Source: Viridibacillus arvi
GTDB lineage: Bacteria; Bacillota; Bacilli; Bacillales_A; Planococcaceae
Length of the DNA stretch: 43,291 nt
Assembly (NCBI RefSeq): GCF_001274945.1
Contig: NZ_LILB01000008.1
Location: 446,779-490,069 of the forward strand
Direction: 5' to 3'
Below the pieces are notes generated by a model. That model did not search any database, was not told where the DNA came from, and saw only the letters and a list, made by a program, of their open reading frames with translations. How positions within the stretch are numbered: the stretch's first letter is position 1; each line of letters starts with the position of its first letter. The position numbers and the translations under genes were made by a program. Positions 34,955-43,291 of the stretch are shown piece by piece.

Positions 34955-35036
34955 GTAAGAAGCATAAATTATTTTGTTTTCGAAAGCGAGTATTCTACAA
35001 TAGAGATAACACCTTTTTTAAGAGAGGATTTTAAAT

Positions 35037-35747
35037 TTGAAATCAAAGAAAACCGCATTTTTTGTTTTGATTGTCTACATTATTATGCAACTGTCATCTA
35101 TTCTTTTTTTGAAACCGCTTCTCAAGCTTATACAAAAAATGAATCCTGACCTTAGTTTAAAGACAGCTATACTTATGACCCAAGGTTGGTGGATATTCAT
35201 CAGTATGGGTACCGCTCTAATCGTTTCACTCATTCTCGTAAAGCGAGACAAAGGTTTTTGGCAAGTTTTTAAAGGTGAAAAAGCTTCTATTCTTATGTCA
35301 ATTGGCTGGGGTATAATTGGCTTCTTCCTCGTATTCTTTGGCCAAACAGTTGGTGCTCTCATCGAACAAGGTCTAGGCATAAAAACCGGCTCAGAAAATA
35401 CAGCCAATTTAATTGAAATTGCAGATGTGGCTCCAGTAGCTATTATAGGTATCGTAGTATTTGGACCAATTTTAGAGGAATTTATCTTCCGTCGTGTTAT
35501 TTTCGGTTCAATTTTCCGAAAAGCTAATTTCTTCATCGCTGCTGCAGTGAGTGCAATTGTCTTTGCCGTTATCCACTTCGACTTTTCACACATCATACTG
35601 TATGCGATATCGGGCTTTATATTCGCATTTTTGTATTATAAAACACAACGCATTATTACATCGATTATTGCGCATATGATGCTAAACGGCTTTGTAACTT
35701 TAGTTCAACTTTATCAAGATGATCTTATGAGGTTTTTAGGACAGTAA
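35037..35747 (+). CDS. ydiL: CPBP/Abi-family intramembrane protease (YdiL-like)
   Basis: A 236-residue membrane protein with about seven helices and the CPBP (Abi) motifs: LEEFIFRR (EExxxR), FAVIHF (FxxxH) and HMMLNG (HxxxN). These residues form the intramembrane protease site. The start is TTG, 8 nt after AGAGAGGA. The position next to and divergent from groES matches ydiL of B. subtilis. The substrate is unknown. Confidence 0.88.
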   Translation: MKSKKTAFFVLIVYIIMQLSSILFLKPLLKLIQKMNPDLSLKTAILMTQGWWIFISMGTALIVSLILVKRDKGFWQVFKGEKASILMSIGWGIIGFFLVFFGQTVGALIEQGLGIKTGSENTANLIEIADVAPVAIIGIVVFGPILEEFIFRRVIFGSIFRKANFFIAAAVSAIVFAVIHFDFSHIILYAISGFIFAFLYYKTQRIITSIIAHMMLNGFVTLVQLYQDDLMRFLGQ

Positions 35748-35754
35748 GATTACC

Positions 35755-35785
35755 AAGCCTACTCTTTTGTTGAGTAGGCTTTTTT
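35755..35785 (+). terminator. ydiL terminator
   Basis: AAGCCTACTC and GAGTAGGCTT form a 10-bp stem with a 7-nt loop, followed by a T-run. Confidence 0.92.
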
Positions 35786-35823
35786 GTATATAAATTTAAA
35801 TAAGGTATATTTCTCATAAAAAA

Positions 35824-35856
35824 AACCCTACAACCGATTATTCATCAGTCGAAGGG
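35824..35856 (-). terminator. tatC terminator overlapping the gene end
   Basis: On the minus strand ACCCT-1-CGACTG pairs with CGGTTG-1-AGGGT (two G-U pairs, one mismatch), followed by a 7-T run. The stem includes the last codons of tatC. Confidence 0.7.
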
Positions 35857-36611
35857 TTATTTGCTAATTCAATCTGGCGTTGCTGTTCTGCTCTTAAATA
35901 CTTGCGGTAGCCTGCGCGAGAAATAAGGATACTAATCTCATATAAAATACACAGTGGTAATGTTACAAACATATGAGACATAATATCTGGCGGTGTAATG
36001 ATAGCAGCAATGACTAGTAAGATAAAGTACGCGTATTTCCGTACTTTAGCCAACATCATTGGTGTGATTATACCTAAACGTGTAAGGAATAAAACCACTA
36101 TTGGCAATTGGAATATTACTCCGAATGGTAAGGTGATTTGCATTAAAAATTGAAAATATTCATTGATTCCTATCGTTTGCTGAACATCTAACTCCACAGA
36201 CATTTGCATCATAAACTTAATAATATATGGGAATAATACTTCGTAAGAAAATACTACCCCACCTAAGAAAAGTAACACACTGTAAGGAATATAGCTTAAT
36301 GTTACTCTACGTTCTTTTTCATATAAACCTGGACTGATAAATGACCATATCTGATACAAAATAATAGGTGATGTTATAACAACTGATAAAATGAAAATAA
36401 CTTGGAAATAGACTTTGACTGGATCTGTTACTTTAAATGAATGCAATTGTAGTTGTTGTGCTTCTTCACTATTAAATTGTAAAAAGTGGATTAACGGTTC
36501 TGCTAAGAAAAAGCTACCAACCACACTAATAACAAAGAAAACGGCAACAATGTATAACCGTTTTCTTAATTCTTCTATATGTTCGATAATCGTTAGTTCA
36601 TTATTGTTCAT
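35838..36611 (-). CDS. tatC: Sec-independent translocase subunit TatC
   Basis: A 257-residue inner-membrane protein that recognises twin-arginine signal peptides of folded exports. It has the family N-terminus (IEHIEELRKRLYIVAV), six helices, and the conserved FQLPIVVLFLTRLGI and ITPPDIMSHMFVTLPLCILYE blocks (the latter read as ITPPDIMSHM and LPLCILYE). It forms the minimal TatAC system with the tatA gene just upstream, as in B. subtilis TatAyCy. The tail is Arg/Gln-rich and cytosolic. Confidence 0.97.
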   Translation of the reverse strand: MNNNELTIIEHIEELRKRLYIVAVFFVISVVGSFFLAEPLIHFLQFNSEEAQQLQLHSFKVTDPVKVYFQVIFILSVVITSPIILYQIWSFISPGLYEKERRVTLSYIPYSVLLFLGGVVFSYEVLFPYIIKFMMQMSVELDVQQTIGINEYFQFLMQITLPFGVIFQLPIVVLFLTRLGIITPMMLAKVRKYAYFILLVIAAIITPPDIMSHMFVTLPLCILYEISILISRAGYRKYLRAEQQRQIELANNPSTDE

Positions 36612-36628
36612 CCAACTAACATCCTAAC

Positions 36629-36823
36629 TTATTTTTCTTCTACTTTTTTAGTTTCAATGACTTTTTTTGATTCATCTTCGTCATCAGCTAAACCTTTAGT
36701 AGCGTTTTTGAATTCGCGGAGAGTAGAACCCATTGCTTTTCCAAGCTCAGGTAATTTCTTCGGTCCGAAAATAAGTAGGGCTACAATCCCAATGATAATA
36801 GCACTCCCTGGGCCAATTCCCAT
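36629..36823 (-). CDS. tatA: Sec-independent translocase subunit TatA
   Basis: A 64-residue protein with one N-terminal helix (IIIGIVALLIFG), the FGPKKLPELGKAMG hinge and amphipathic helix, and an acidic/Lys tail. It oligomerises to form the Tat pore. AGGAGG eight bases before ATG 36823 sets the start; the GTG at 36832 is too close to the SD. The gene is 17 bp upstream of tatC. Confidence 0.96.
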   Translation of the reverse strand: MGIGPGSAIIIGIVALLIFGPKKLPELGKAMGSTLREFKNATKGLADDEDESKKVIETKKVEEK

Positions 36824-36904
36824 AACAGACACCTCCTCATAATATGCTATTATTTTAACTCATTTCGATAAATTATGCTATTTTATTTATGTGAATATTT
36901 CGAG

Positions 36905-37543
36905 TTATTCTTCATCATTTCGCATGAAATATATAAGCGTTTGTAACTCGATAGATAAGTCAATCGTATGCACCCGGATTGAATCCGGTACTGATATTCT
37001 AATAGGTGTGAAGTTTAATATACCTCTGACATTCATCTTCACTAGACGATCTGTCATCATCTGAGCAGAGCGTGACGGTACTGTTAAGATAGGAAGCTCT
37101 GCTCCGTACTCAACAAACTTGTCCTCTAAAGCATCTGGATGATAAACAGGTATACCACTTATCATTTTACCTTCTAATGGAGCTTTTGTATCAAATGCAA
37201 CGACAATTTTCGTATTATGATTCTTTTGAAAGTTATATTTCAAAAAGGCGTTCCCTAAATTTCCTACCCCTATTAGTGCAACATTCATACGCTCATCTTG
37301 GTCTAAAATATTTCTAAAAAACGCCAGCATTTTCTGGACATCGTAGCCGTAGCCCTTTTTGCCAAGCGCTCCAAAATGAGAAAAGTCTCTACGAATGGTC
37401 GCAGAATCAATTTTCATAGCTTCGCTTAATTCCTTTGAAGAGACGCGTTCCTGCCCTGCTTTAGCGAAGTTTTGAATAAATCGATAATAGAGAGGAAGCC
37501 TTTTTGTCGTAGCTTGTGGAATTTTAGTTGTTTCGTGTTTCAC
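36905..37543 (-). CDS. rex: Redox-sensing transcriptional repressor Rex
   Basis: A 212-residue repressor that senses the NADH/NAD+ ratio. Residues 1-80 are a winged helix ([45 protein letters not shown]). The rest is a Rossmann domain with [13 protein letters not shown] and a C-terminal domain-swapped helix. The start is GTG, seven bases after AGGAGG, rather than the frame from 37564. No Rex operator (TTGTGAA-type palindrome) was recognised in the window. It lies between tatA and the divergent ydiF, as in B. subtilis. Confidence 0.97.
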   Translation of the reverse strand: MKHETTKIPQATTKRLPLYYRFIQNFAKAGQERVSSKELSEAMKIDSATIRRDFSHFGALGKKGYGYDVQKMLAFFRNILDQDERMNVALIGVGNLGNAFLKYNFQKNHNTKIVVAFDTKAPLEGKMISGIPVYHPDALEDKFVEYGAELPILTVPSRSAQMMTDRLVKMNVRGILNFTPIRISVPDSIRVHTIDLSIELQTLIYFMRNDEE

Positions 37544-37669
37544 ACAGTTTCCTCCTGCAATCAATCCGAAATCGTTTCAATATTACATGACGATTGTTCT
37601 CCTGTAAAGCTATCTCATTGCACCCTACTGCGCAATCCGATAAACTAAGATTGAACTGAGGTGTCTAAA

Positions 37670-39610
37670 ATGATTGTTTTACAAGTCAATCAATTATATA
37701 AATCTTACATTGCGGACGAAATTTTAAGCGGCGTTAAGCTAGAAGTACAGCATCGAGATCGTGTTGCACTTGTTGGCCGTAACGGCGCTGGTAAATCTAC
37801 ATTACTGAAAATTATAGCGGGTCAGCTTTCTTATGATTCTGGTGATATCATAATGCCAAAAGATGTTCGCCTAGGATATTTAGAACAGCATGCTGGTTTA
37901 GAATCTTCTCTAACTATATGGGAAGAGATGATGACTATTTTCGAACCAATAAAAAAACAAGAACAGCAGTTACGAAACTTAGAGCATAAAATGGCTGATC
38001 CAGCTGTTTATGAGGATGCAGAAACTTATGCTAAGGTAATGGCTGAGTACGATCAATTACAGCATGACTTCAAAGAGCAAGGTGGCTATCAATACGAAGC
38101 CGATACACGCTCCGTTTTGCATGGTATGCAATTCTATCCAGCTGATTATGATAAGTATATTTCTGCCCTTTCTGGTGGACAGCGTACGCGTCTTGCCCTT
38201 GCAAAGCTTCTTTTAACTAAACCTGATTTGCTAATCTTGGACGAACCTACTAACCATCTAGACATTGAAACATTAAGCTGGCTTGAAAACTATTTAAAAA
38301 ATTATGACGGGGCTATTTTAATCGTATCACATGACCGCTATTTCTTGGACCAAGTTGTATCTATTGTGTACGAAGTTTCTCGTCATCATGTCACAAAGTT
38401 CACAGGTAACTATAGTCGCTACTTAGATGAGAAAGCGAAAAACTATGAACGTGATATGAAACTATTCGAAAAGCAACAAGATGAAAAAGCAAAATTAGAA
38501 GTCTTTATCCAAAAAAATATTGCTCGTGCTTCAACGACAAAAATGGCTCAAAGCCGACGTAAAGTACTAGAGAAAACGGATTGGATGGATTCACCTGATG
38601 GCGATGAAAAATCAGCAACATTTACCTTTGGTATTGACCGACAAAGCGGTAATGATGTACTTGCAGTGAATGATGTGGCGATAGGCTATGAAGGAAAATT
38701 AGTATCTCAACATATTAATATGCGTATTTTCCGCGAAGATCGCATCGCGCTTGTTGGACCAAATGGTGTTGGTAAATCTACACTGCTAAAAACCATTGTG
38801 AAGGACAAACCTGTACTTGCAGGAGACATTCATTATGGTACGAATATTCAAATCGGTTATTATGACCAAGAGCAAGCGAAACTTACAAGCAATAAAACTG
38901 TTTTAAAAGAGCTCTGGGATGAATGGCCATTGATGAACGAAAAAGACATTCGCACAGTACTAGGTCGTTTCCTATTCTCTGGTGATGATGTTAGTAAAAT
39001 CGTACAAGATTTATCGGGTGGGGAAAAGGCACGTCTTGCACTCGCGAAATTAATGCTTCAAAAATGTAATTTCCTTATTCTTGATGAACCGACGAACCAT
39101 TTAGACTTAGATAGTAAAGAAATATTGGAAAATGCGCTCATCGATTACCCAGGCACATTACTATTTGTTTCGCATGACCGTTATTTCATTAATCGTATTG
39201 CTACAAAAGTTATTGATTTATCAGCGGATGGAAGCTTTGAATATTTAGGTGATTATGATTATTTCTTAGAGAAGAAAAAAGAGCTTGAAGAATTAGCAGC
39301 TGAAAAACTCGCTGCAATGCCTCTCCCAAAAGAGCAAGCTCCTGAGAAAGTGACTACTAATGGAAAAATCGATAAGGAAGCGAAAAAGAAAGAACGTCAA
39401 ATACGTCGACGGATTGAAGAGATTGAAGACAGTATGGCAAACTATGAAGAACAAATTCGTTTCATAGAAGAGCAATTGTGCGATCCAGAAATCTTCCCTG
39501 ATCACGAAAAAGTAATGGCCCTTCAACAACAGCTTGATGAAACCAAAGAAGAACATGAAACAGCTGAAATGGAATGGCTTGGACTAAACGAACAACTTGA
39601 AATGTTTTAA
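37670..39610 (+). CDS. ydiF: ABC-F family ATPase (YdiF)
   Basis: A 646-residue soluble ABC-F protein. It has two ATPase domains: Walker A GRNGAGKS with LSGGQRTRLALAKLLL and DEPTNHLD, then GPNGVGKS with LSGGEKARLALAKLML and DEPTNHLD. They are joined by the charged linker, and a C-terminal coiled coil (about 555-640) follows. ABC-F proteins act on ribosomes, not as transporters. AGGTG before ATG 37670 sets the start. It is divergent from rex and has its own terminator. It is the B. subtilis YdiF orthologue by synteny. Antibiotic resistance is not implied. Confidence 0.95.
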   Translation: MIVLQVNQLYKSYIADEILSGVKLEVQHRDRVALVGRNGAGKSTLLKIIAGQLSYDSGDIIMPKDVRLGYLEQHAGLESSLTIWEEMMTIFEPIKKQEQQLRNLEHKMADPAVYEDAETYAKVMAEYDQLQHDFKEQGGYQYEADTRSVLHGMQFYPADYDKYISALSGGQRTRLALAKLLLTKPDLLILDEPTNHLDIETLSWLENYLKNYDGAILIVSHDRYFLDQVVSIVYEVSRHHVTKFTGNYSRYLDEKAKNYERDMKLFEKQQDEKAKLEVFIQKNIARASTTKMAQSRRKVLEKTDWMDSPDGDEKSATFTFGIDRQSGNDVLAVNDVAIGYEGKLVSQHINMRIFREDRIALVGPNGVGKSTLLKTIVKDKPVLAGDIHYGTNIQIGYYDQEQAKLTSNKTVLKELWDEWPLMNEKDIRTVLGRFLFSGDDVSKIVQDLSGGEKARLALAKLMLQKCNFLILDEPTNHLDLDSKEILENALIDYPGTLLFVSHDRYFINRIATKVIDLSADGSFEYLGDYDYFLEKKKELEELAAEKLAAMPLPKEQAPEKVTTNGKIDKEAKKKERQIRRRIEEIEDSMANYEEQIRFIEEQLCDPEIFPDHEKVMALQQQLDETKEEHETAEMEWLGLNEQLEMF

Positions 39611-39613
39611 ATG

Positions 39614-39644
39614 AAAACCGCGTGTCGATAAGCACGCGGTTTTT
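39614..39644 (+). terminator. ydiF terminator
   Basis: AAAACCGCGTG and CACGCGGTTTT form an 11-bp stem with an 8-nt loop, then T. Confidence 0.93.
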
Positions 39645-39702
39645 GTCGTATAAGAACAATTCATGTCCCATATATAGGTCAAGAAGAAAATTTACGTATT
39701 TT

Positions 39703-39873
39703 TTATCCACTGCGTTATACACATCATAAATCCTTTATTACCAATGTATTAACATAGTTATACACATTATCCACAGTATAAATTTATTTTACACACATTT
39801 AGCTGTGCAAAAGACAATACTATATATTGAAAACGCACATCTTATCCACAAGTTATCCACAGATTGTGCATAA
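39703..39873. promoter_or_regulatory. DnaA-box cluster between ydiF and tsaD
   Basis: Six perfect TTATNCACA boxes lie at 39715-39723, 39758-39766, 39767-39775, 39842-39850 and 39853-39861 (plus strand) and 39865-39873 (minus strand, TTATGCACA). Three one-mismatch boxes lie at 39703, 39787 and 39804. All sit in 171 bp of AT-rich intergenic DNA between two convergent genes, so promoter control is unlikely. B. subtilis has a strong DnaA-binding site in the same gcp(tsaD)-ydiF gap. Confidence 0.88.
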
Positions 39874-39918
39874 GTACGGATGTTCGCATTTTTCGACCCT
39901 TGTTCCCATTTTATGAAA

Positions 39919-39950
39919 AAAAGATCACTTTCTGACGAAAGTAATCTTTT
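39919..39950 (-). terminator. tsaD operon terminator
   Basis: AAAAGAT-1-ACTTTC pairs with GAAAGT-1-ATCTTTT around TGAC, with a T-run on the minus strand. It ends the tsaE-tsaB-rimI-tsaD unit. Confidence 0.82.
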
Positions 39951-39987
39951 CTCATACACAATTTAGTTTCAGTAAATAGAAGTGATA

Positions 39988-41007
39988 TTATTTATGCCAA
40001 GATACCAATTCCATACCCGGTCGTCCATTCATTGCCATATCGCTACGTTTTCCAGCTTCAAACATAAATGTACCTGCAGCAGCAATCATCGCAGCATTAT
40101 CTGTACATAACTTAAGCGGAGGCACATAAAAAGGAATTCCCTCATTAGCAAATGTTTCTTCTAATGATTTACGCAGACCTTTATTAGCGGAAACACCTCC
40201 AGCTGCAATTACTTGCTTTACATTGAACTGACGCGCCGCTCGTAATGTTTTCGCTGTTAATACTTCTACAACACTATCTTGGAACCCTTTGGCAACATGC
40301 AATGGATTCACTTCGATGCCTCGTTGCTCGGCATTATGCTTATAGTTAATCACTGCAGATTTTAAACCACTAAAGCTGAAATCATATGAATCCTCTTCCA
40401 GCCAAACTCTAGGAAATTTAACTGCTTCATCACTCTCATGCGCCATACGATCAATGTGCGGACCACCTGGATATTGAATATTCAATACGCGAGCTACCTT
40501 ATCATAAGCCTCACCAGCAGCATCATCACGTGTTTCTCCGATCAATTCAAATGAGCCATGTTCCTTCATGAAAACAAGTTCTGTATGTCCACCAGATACG
40601 ACTAGAGCAAGTAAAGGAAATTCCATCGGCTGCATTAAAGCATTTGCATATATATGCCCTGCAATATGATGCACGCCTATTAATGGGAGACCATTAGCAA
40701 ATGCAAAAGCCTTCGCCGCATTAATACCTATTAAAAGTGCACCAACTAATCCAGGTCCCTCCGTAACAGCTACCGCATCCAAATCCTCAGGCTTCATATT
40801 CGCCTGCGCTAATGCCTCTTCAATCACAAGTGTCACTTGCTCTACATGGTGTCTTGAAGCAATTTCTGGTACAACACCACCAAAACGTTTATGACTCTCA
40901 ATTTGAGATGCCACTACATTTGACACGATTTCACACCCATTTTTGACAATAGAAGCTGCTGTTTCATCGCAACTACTTTCGATTCCTAATATATATCGAT
41001 TTTCCAT
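39988..41007 (-). CDS. tsaD: tRNA t6A37 threonylcarbamoyltransferase TsaD
   Basis: A 339-residue enzyme that, with TsaB and TsaE, transfers threonylcarbamoyl to A37 of ANN-decoding tRNAs. It has the ASKHA ATPase start ([15 protein letters not shown]), the metal motif HHIAGH (His114, His118), [10 protein letters not shown] and [13 protein letters not shown] 41007 overlaps the rimI stop (TAATG) with GGGTGA upstream, and is preferred to GTG 41022. All three t6A partners except TsaC are in this cluster. Confidence 0.97.
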   Translation of the reverse strand: MENRYILGIESSCDETAASIVKNGCEIVSNVVASQIESHKRFGGVVPEIASRHHVEQVTLVIEEALAQANMKPEDLDAVAVTEGPGLVGALLIGINAAKAFAFANGLPLIGVHHIAGHIYANALMQPMEFPLLALVVSGGHTELVFMKEHGSFELIGETRDDAAGEAYDKVARVLNIQYPGGPHIDRMAHESDEAVKFPRVWLEEDSYDFSFSGLKSAVINYKHNAEQRGIEVNPLHVAKGFQDSVVEVLTAKTLRAARQFNVKQVIAAGGVSANKGLRKSLEETFANEGIPFYVPPLKLCTDNAAMIAAAGTFMFEAGKRSDMAMNGRPGMELVSWHK

Positions 41008-41450
41008 TATAAATTCACCCACATGACAAGAGCGTCCTCTTGATTATCAGTATAGTATCCTTTACGGATACCTCCATCTTGAAAGCCAAGTTTACGATAA
41101 AGATTTTGGGCAACTGTATTTGTAACACGTACTTCTAAACTCATGACAACGACTGCCCGTTCACGAGCGATACGAATTGCTTCACGCATTAGCCCTTCAC
41201 CTATTCCTAAACCCCTAGCAGATGCCGTTACTGCCACATTTGTAATTTGACTTTCATCTAATACAATCCACATGCCACAAAACCCTATAATCTGCTCTGC
41301 GCCGTCCACAGCAACAACATAGGTAGCTTGTGTATTTGTAGTCATTTCATGATAAAAAGAATCCATCGTCCACGGTGAAGGAAATACTTCAACTTCAATC
41401 GCATGCACTGCTGGTACATCCGCCACTGTCATCTCTCGATAAGTAATCAT
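41007..41450 (-). CDS. rimI: N-alpha-acetyltransferase RimI (GNAT)
   Basis: A 147-residue GNAT enzyme thought to acetylate the N-terminus of ribosomal protein S18. The acetyl-CoA loop [10 protein letters not shown] follows [10 protein letters not shown]-like [10 protein letters not shown], and the [19 protein letters not shown] block is typical. AGGTGA before ATG 41450 sets the start, 11 bp after the tsaB stop; the frame from 41489 overlaps tsaB without an SD. Confidence 0.95.
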   Translation of the reverse strand: MITYREMTVADVPAVHAIEVEVFPSPWTMDSFYHEMTTNTQATYVVAVDGAEQIIGFCGMWIVLDESQITNVAVTASARGLGIGEGLMREAIRIARERAVVVMSLEVRVTNTVAQNLYRKLGFQDGGIRKGYYTDNQEDALVMWVNL

Positions 41451-41461
41451 CGTTTCACCTA

Positions 41462-42163
41462 TTACTGACCTTTCTGCTCTTTTATCCAATTTGCCTCAGC
41501 CTCAGCTAAACGACGATATTGAGGTACAAATGAATGTACAGCTTCAATATCAGGCAATTCTTGTTGTGAAGCCAATTGAATAAGCTGACTAGCACTAGGA
41601 AGATCTAAAGTAAAAGGTGCACGTACCGCATGATTTCCTAATTGAGCTAGAATTGATTCCCAAAATAAATCCACATCATGTCCAACGAACATTACCGGTA
41701 CATTTAAGTCCTTTAATTTTTCAAGTAAGCCTTCCAAGCTATAATGCCCATCCTCAACTACTGACGTTAAACCTGCAGTCGTATTATATGCACCTGCATA
41801 GACATTTTGTCTTCTAGCATCGATAATAGAGCATATAACTCCATTATAGAGTGCTGCATTTGCTGCTAAAAGCTTTAAGCTAGAAATACCAACTAGTGGT
41901 TTTTTCAGCGTCCAAGCAAGTGTCTTAGCGATCGTAACACCAATACGCACACCAGTATAAGAACCAGGACCCTCACCAACTGCAATTGCATCAATTTCAG
42001 CTGGTTTCATCTTTGTTCTTTCAAACAATCGCTCAATCGCTGGCATAGCCCCGATTGAATGATTTAATTTAATATTCGCTACTTCCTCCGCTACAACTTG
42101 ACCATCTTTTACAATGGCTACAGCTAACGGGGAATTCGATGTATCTATTCCTAACCAAATCAT
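41462..42163 (-). CDS. tsaB: tRNA t6A biosynthesis protein TsaB
   Basis: A 233-residue non-catalytic ASKHA-fold partner of TsaD. N-terminal LGIDTSNSPLAVAIV and the family block VGEGPGSYTGVRIGVTIAK are present, and the metal histidines of TsaD are absent, as expected. Its ATG overlaps the tsaE stop by 4 bp (ATGA), so the two are coupled. Confidence 0.96.
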   Translation of the reverse strand: MIWLGIDTSNSPLAVAIVKDGQVVAEEVANIKLNHSIGAMPAIERLFERTKMKPAEIDAIAVGEGPGSYTGVRIGVTIAKTLAWTLKKPLVGISSLKLLAANAALYNGVICSIIDARRQNVYAGAYNTTAGLTSVVEDGHYSLEGLLEKLKDLNVPVMFVGHDVDLFWESILAQLGNHAVRAPFTLDLPSASQLIQLASQQELPDIEAVHSFVPQYRRLAEAEANWIKEQKGQ

Positions 42164-42612
42164 TTCATTAACTCCTCACACAATCGTTCATAACGCTTTC
42201 CGATTGGTTTCAATAAAAATCGTCTTTTATTCTCATCTATTCGATGGATTTCAATCCCTAGACGTTCAGCAGGTAGATCTTGTTCAATTAGATGCGCCCA
42301 TTCTATTACAGACACGGCATCACCGAAAAACAACTCATCCCAGCCTAAATCTTCATCGCTATCAGCTAGTCGATAGACATCTAAATGATTGAATGGCAAT
42401 CTACCTTCATATTGCTTTAATATTGTAAAGGTTGGGCTATTCACTGTACGTGTAATTCCCAATCCCTTAGCCAAAGACTGTGTAAAAGTTGTCTTACCTG
42501 CACCAAGATCTCCTTCAAGTGTAATCGTATCCTGTGCTTCCAGCAAATCAGCCAGTTTCAAAGCAAGACTTTTTGTTTCTTCTAATGAATTAACCAATAT
42601 CTCCATTGTCAT
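42160..42612 (-). CDS. tsaE: tRNA t6A biosynthesis ATPase TsaE
   Basis: A 150-residue P-loop ATPase that activates the TsaBD complex. Walker A GDLGAGKTTF (residues 34-43), the switch Thr-containing NSPTFTILKQY, HLDVYRL and VIEWAH are the family signatures. It is the first gene of the unit in this window. The start is ATG 42612, with AAGG four bases upstream; ATG 42606 has better spacing and is possible. No thiL is seen between it and the tRNA. Confidence 0.96.
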   Translation of the reverse strand: MTMEILVNSLEETKSLALKLADLLEAQDTITLEGDLGAGKTTFTQSLAKGLGITRTVNSPTFTILKQYEGRLPFNHLDVYRLADSDEDLGWDELFFGDAVSVIEWAHLIEQDLPAERLGIEIHRIDENKRRFLLKPIGKRYERLCEELMK

Positions 42613-42711
42613 TCGACCTTATCCTCTCAAACTTACATTAACTATAGTTTACCTAAAGCATCGCAAATGTTCAAAGTGAACGAGCTAAAAAATTTTTAGA
42701 CATAAAAAAAT

Positions 42712-42734
42712 AACACAGCTACATTAGCTGTGTT
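42712..42734 (-). terminator. tRNA-Asp terminator
   Basis: AACACAGCT and AGCTGTGTT form a 9-bp stem with a 5-nt loop, followed on the minus strand by a 7-T run. Confidence 0.88.
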
Positions 42735-42756
42735 TACATTTGAATTTAAAAGTAAA

Positions 42757-42833
42757 TGGCGGTCCGGACGGGACTCGAACCCGCGACCTCCTGCGTGACA
42801 GGCAGGCATTCTAACCAACTGAACTACCGGACC
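42757..42833 (-). tRNA. tRNA-Asp (anticodon GTC)
   Basis: A 77-nt cloverleaf with encoded CCA. The acceptor stem begins GGTCCGG and ends CCGGACC, the D arm is AGTTCAGTTGGTTAGA, the anticodon loop CTGTCAC has GTC, and the T loop is GGGTTCGAGTCCC. Confidence 0.98.
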
Positions 42834-42853
42834 ATTTCTTTAAGACAAGATTT

Positions 42854-42882
42854 ATTATATCAGCTAATCTACGCTTTAGCAA
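42854..42882 (-). promoter_or_regulatory. SigA promoter of tRNA-Asp
   Basis: On the minus strand TTGCTA (42877-42882), a 17-nt spacer and a perfect TATAAT (42854-42859). The start point near 42847 leaves about 13 nt before the tRNA. This shows that the tRNA need not depend on the rRNA operon. Confidence 0.85.
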
Positions 42883-43214
42883 TAGTTTTTCATAAAAAAA
42901 TTACTTTTATATAAAATACTTTTACTTTATCCAGCTAATATTGTATGATTCAAGCATTTCTAACACTTTAAACTATCTATCAGTAATAGTTTTAATAATG
43001 AAGTTACATTACCTCTCTATAAATAAGAACATTCAAAAGTTGTAAATCTCAAACTTTCTTAAATAATGAATTTCCTTTGCCAAGCAAATTGGAATCACTA
43101 TATTCACCTTACCATCTCACCAATTAAATTTGTCATAGGAATGAAACTTATAATAATATTAAAAATCGCATTTAATGATAGAGAAATCTCAAATATCATT
43201 ACATTTTAAGAAAT
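42883..43214. other. AT-rich spacer between tRNA-Asp and 5S rRNA
   Basis: About 330 bp with no ORF, RNA or repeat that I can recognise. Confidence 0.5.
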
Positions 43215-43220
43215 AAAAAA

Positions 43221-43245
43221 GCACAACTGATTAAATCAGTTGTGC
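43221..43245 (-). terminator. rRNA operon terminator
   Basis: GCACAACTGA and TCAGTTGTGC form a 10-bp stem with loop TTAAA, followed by a T-run on the minus strand, just downstream of the 5S gene. Confidence 0.93.
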
Positions 43246-43253
43246 TTTAATGT

Positions 43254-43291
43254 GCCTAGCAACGTCCTACTCTCACAGGGGGAAACCCCCA
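43254..43291 (-). rRNA. rrf: 5S rRNA, 3' end (partial)
   Basis: The minus strand reads TGGGGGTTTCCCCCTGTGAG then AGTAGGACGTTGCTAGGC, the conserved 3' part of Bacillaceae 5S rRNA. The gene continues beyond the right window edge, implying an rRNA operon there that is transcribed toward this region. Confidence 0.96.

Noticed and set aside
37670-39610. Antibiotic-resistance ABC-F determinant
   Set aside because: Synteny with housekeeping ydiF and the C-terminal coiled coil fit the chromosomal orthologue. Nothing indicates acquired resistance.

Overview
The window looks like a low-GC Firmicute chromosome of the Bacillaceae/Planococcaceae type, most like Lysinibacillus. This rests on AT-rich DNA with strong AGGAGG-type ribosome binding sites, a CIRCE-controlled groES-groEL operon, and the order tsaE-tsaB-rimI-tsaD / ydiF / rex-tatA-tatC / ydiL / groES-groEL, which matches the Bacillus subtilis ydi region except that no moaC or ydiK is seen between these genes. 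The genus is an inference. No insertion sequence, prophage or CRISPR array was found.

Layout. Positions 1-16300 are accessory and metabolic. They hold an AGCS sodium:amino-acid symporter behind a sigma-54 promoter, an OatA-type peptidoglycan O-acetyltransferase, a 1 kb gene-poor stretch, a secreted SH3b/amidase autolysin, a MerR regulator with a luciferase-like monooxygenase, an MntP/YtaF-like membrane protein and a DUF817 (YoaT) protein. Next comes a four-gene sugar-acid operon (GarR-like dehydrogenase, DUF1537 kinase, class II aldolase, GntP permease) divergent from a GntR/FCD regulator. The shared intergenic region has a cre-like site and three TTGTATACA-type sites spaced two helical turns apart.

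Positions 16400-23200 hold a five-gene operon: a FbpC/B/A-type ABC importer (ATPase, lipoprotein, fused permease), then a cytosolic metallo-beta-lactamase-fold hydrolase and a secreted protein with a possible CYTH-like fold. A LysR regulator diverges from it. Positions 23200-29500 hold an SDR reductase, a 54-residue protein, and a Tm-1-like module. In that module a TIM-barrel (PF09370-type) protein and a UPF0261/Tm-1-like protein form an operon behind a cre site, and an adjacent regulator fuses a second copy of the same TIM barrel to an AraC DNA-binding domain. A second AGCS symporter diverges from that regulator. I regard this module as the best candidate for an undescribed system.

Positions 29500-32700 hold a miniature inverted-repeat element and small genes: a glycine/phenylalanine-rich protein, a DUF2268 metalloprotease, a methyltransferase and a zinc ribbon. 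From 32700 to the right edge is conserved housekeeping: GroESL, YdiL, Tat translocase, Rex, an ABC-F protein, a dense DnaA-box cluster between ydiF and tsaD, the tRNA t6A-modification genes (tsaD, tsaB, tsaE) with rimI, tRNA-Asp with its own promoter, and the 3' end of a 5S rRNA entering from the right.

All motif and coordinate claims were read by eye. Family names come from recognising motifs, not from database searches.
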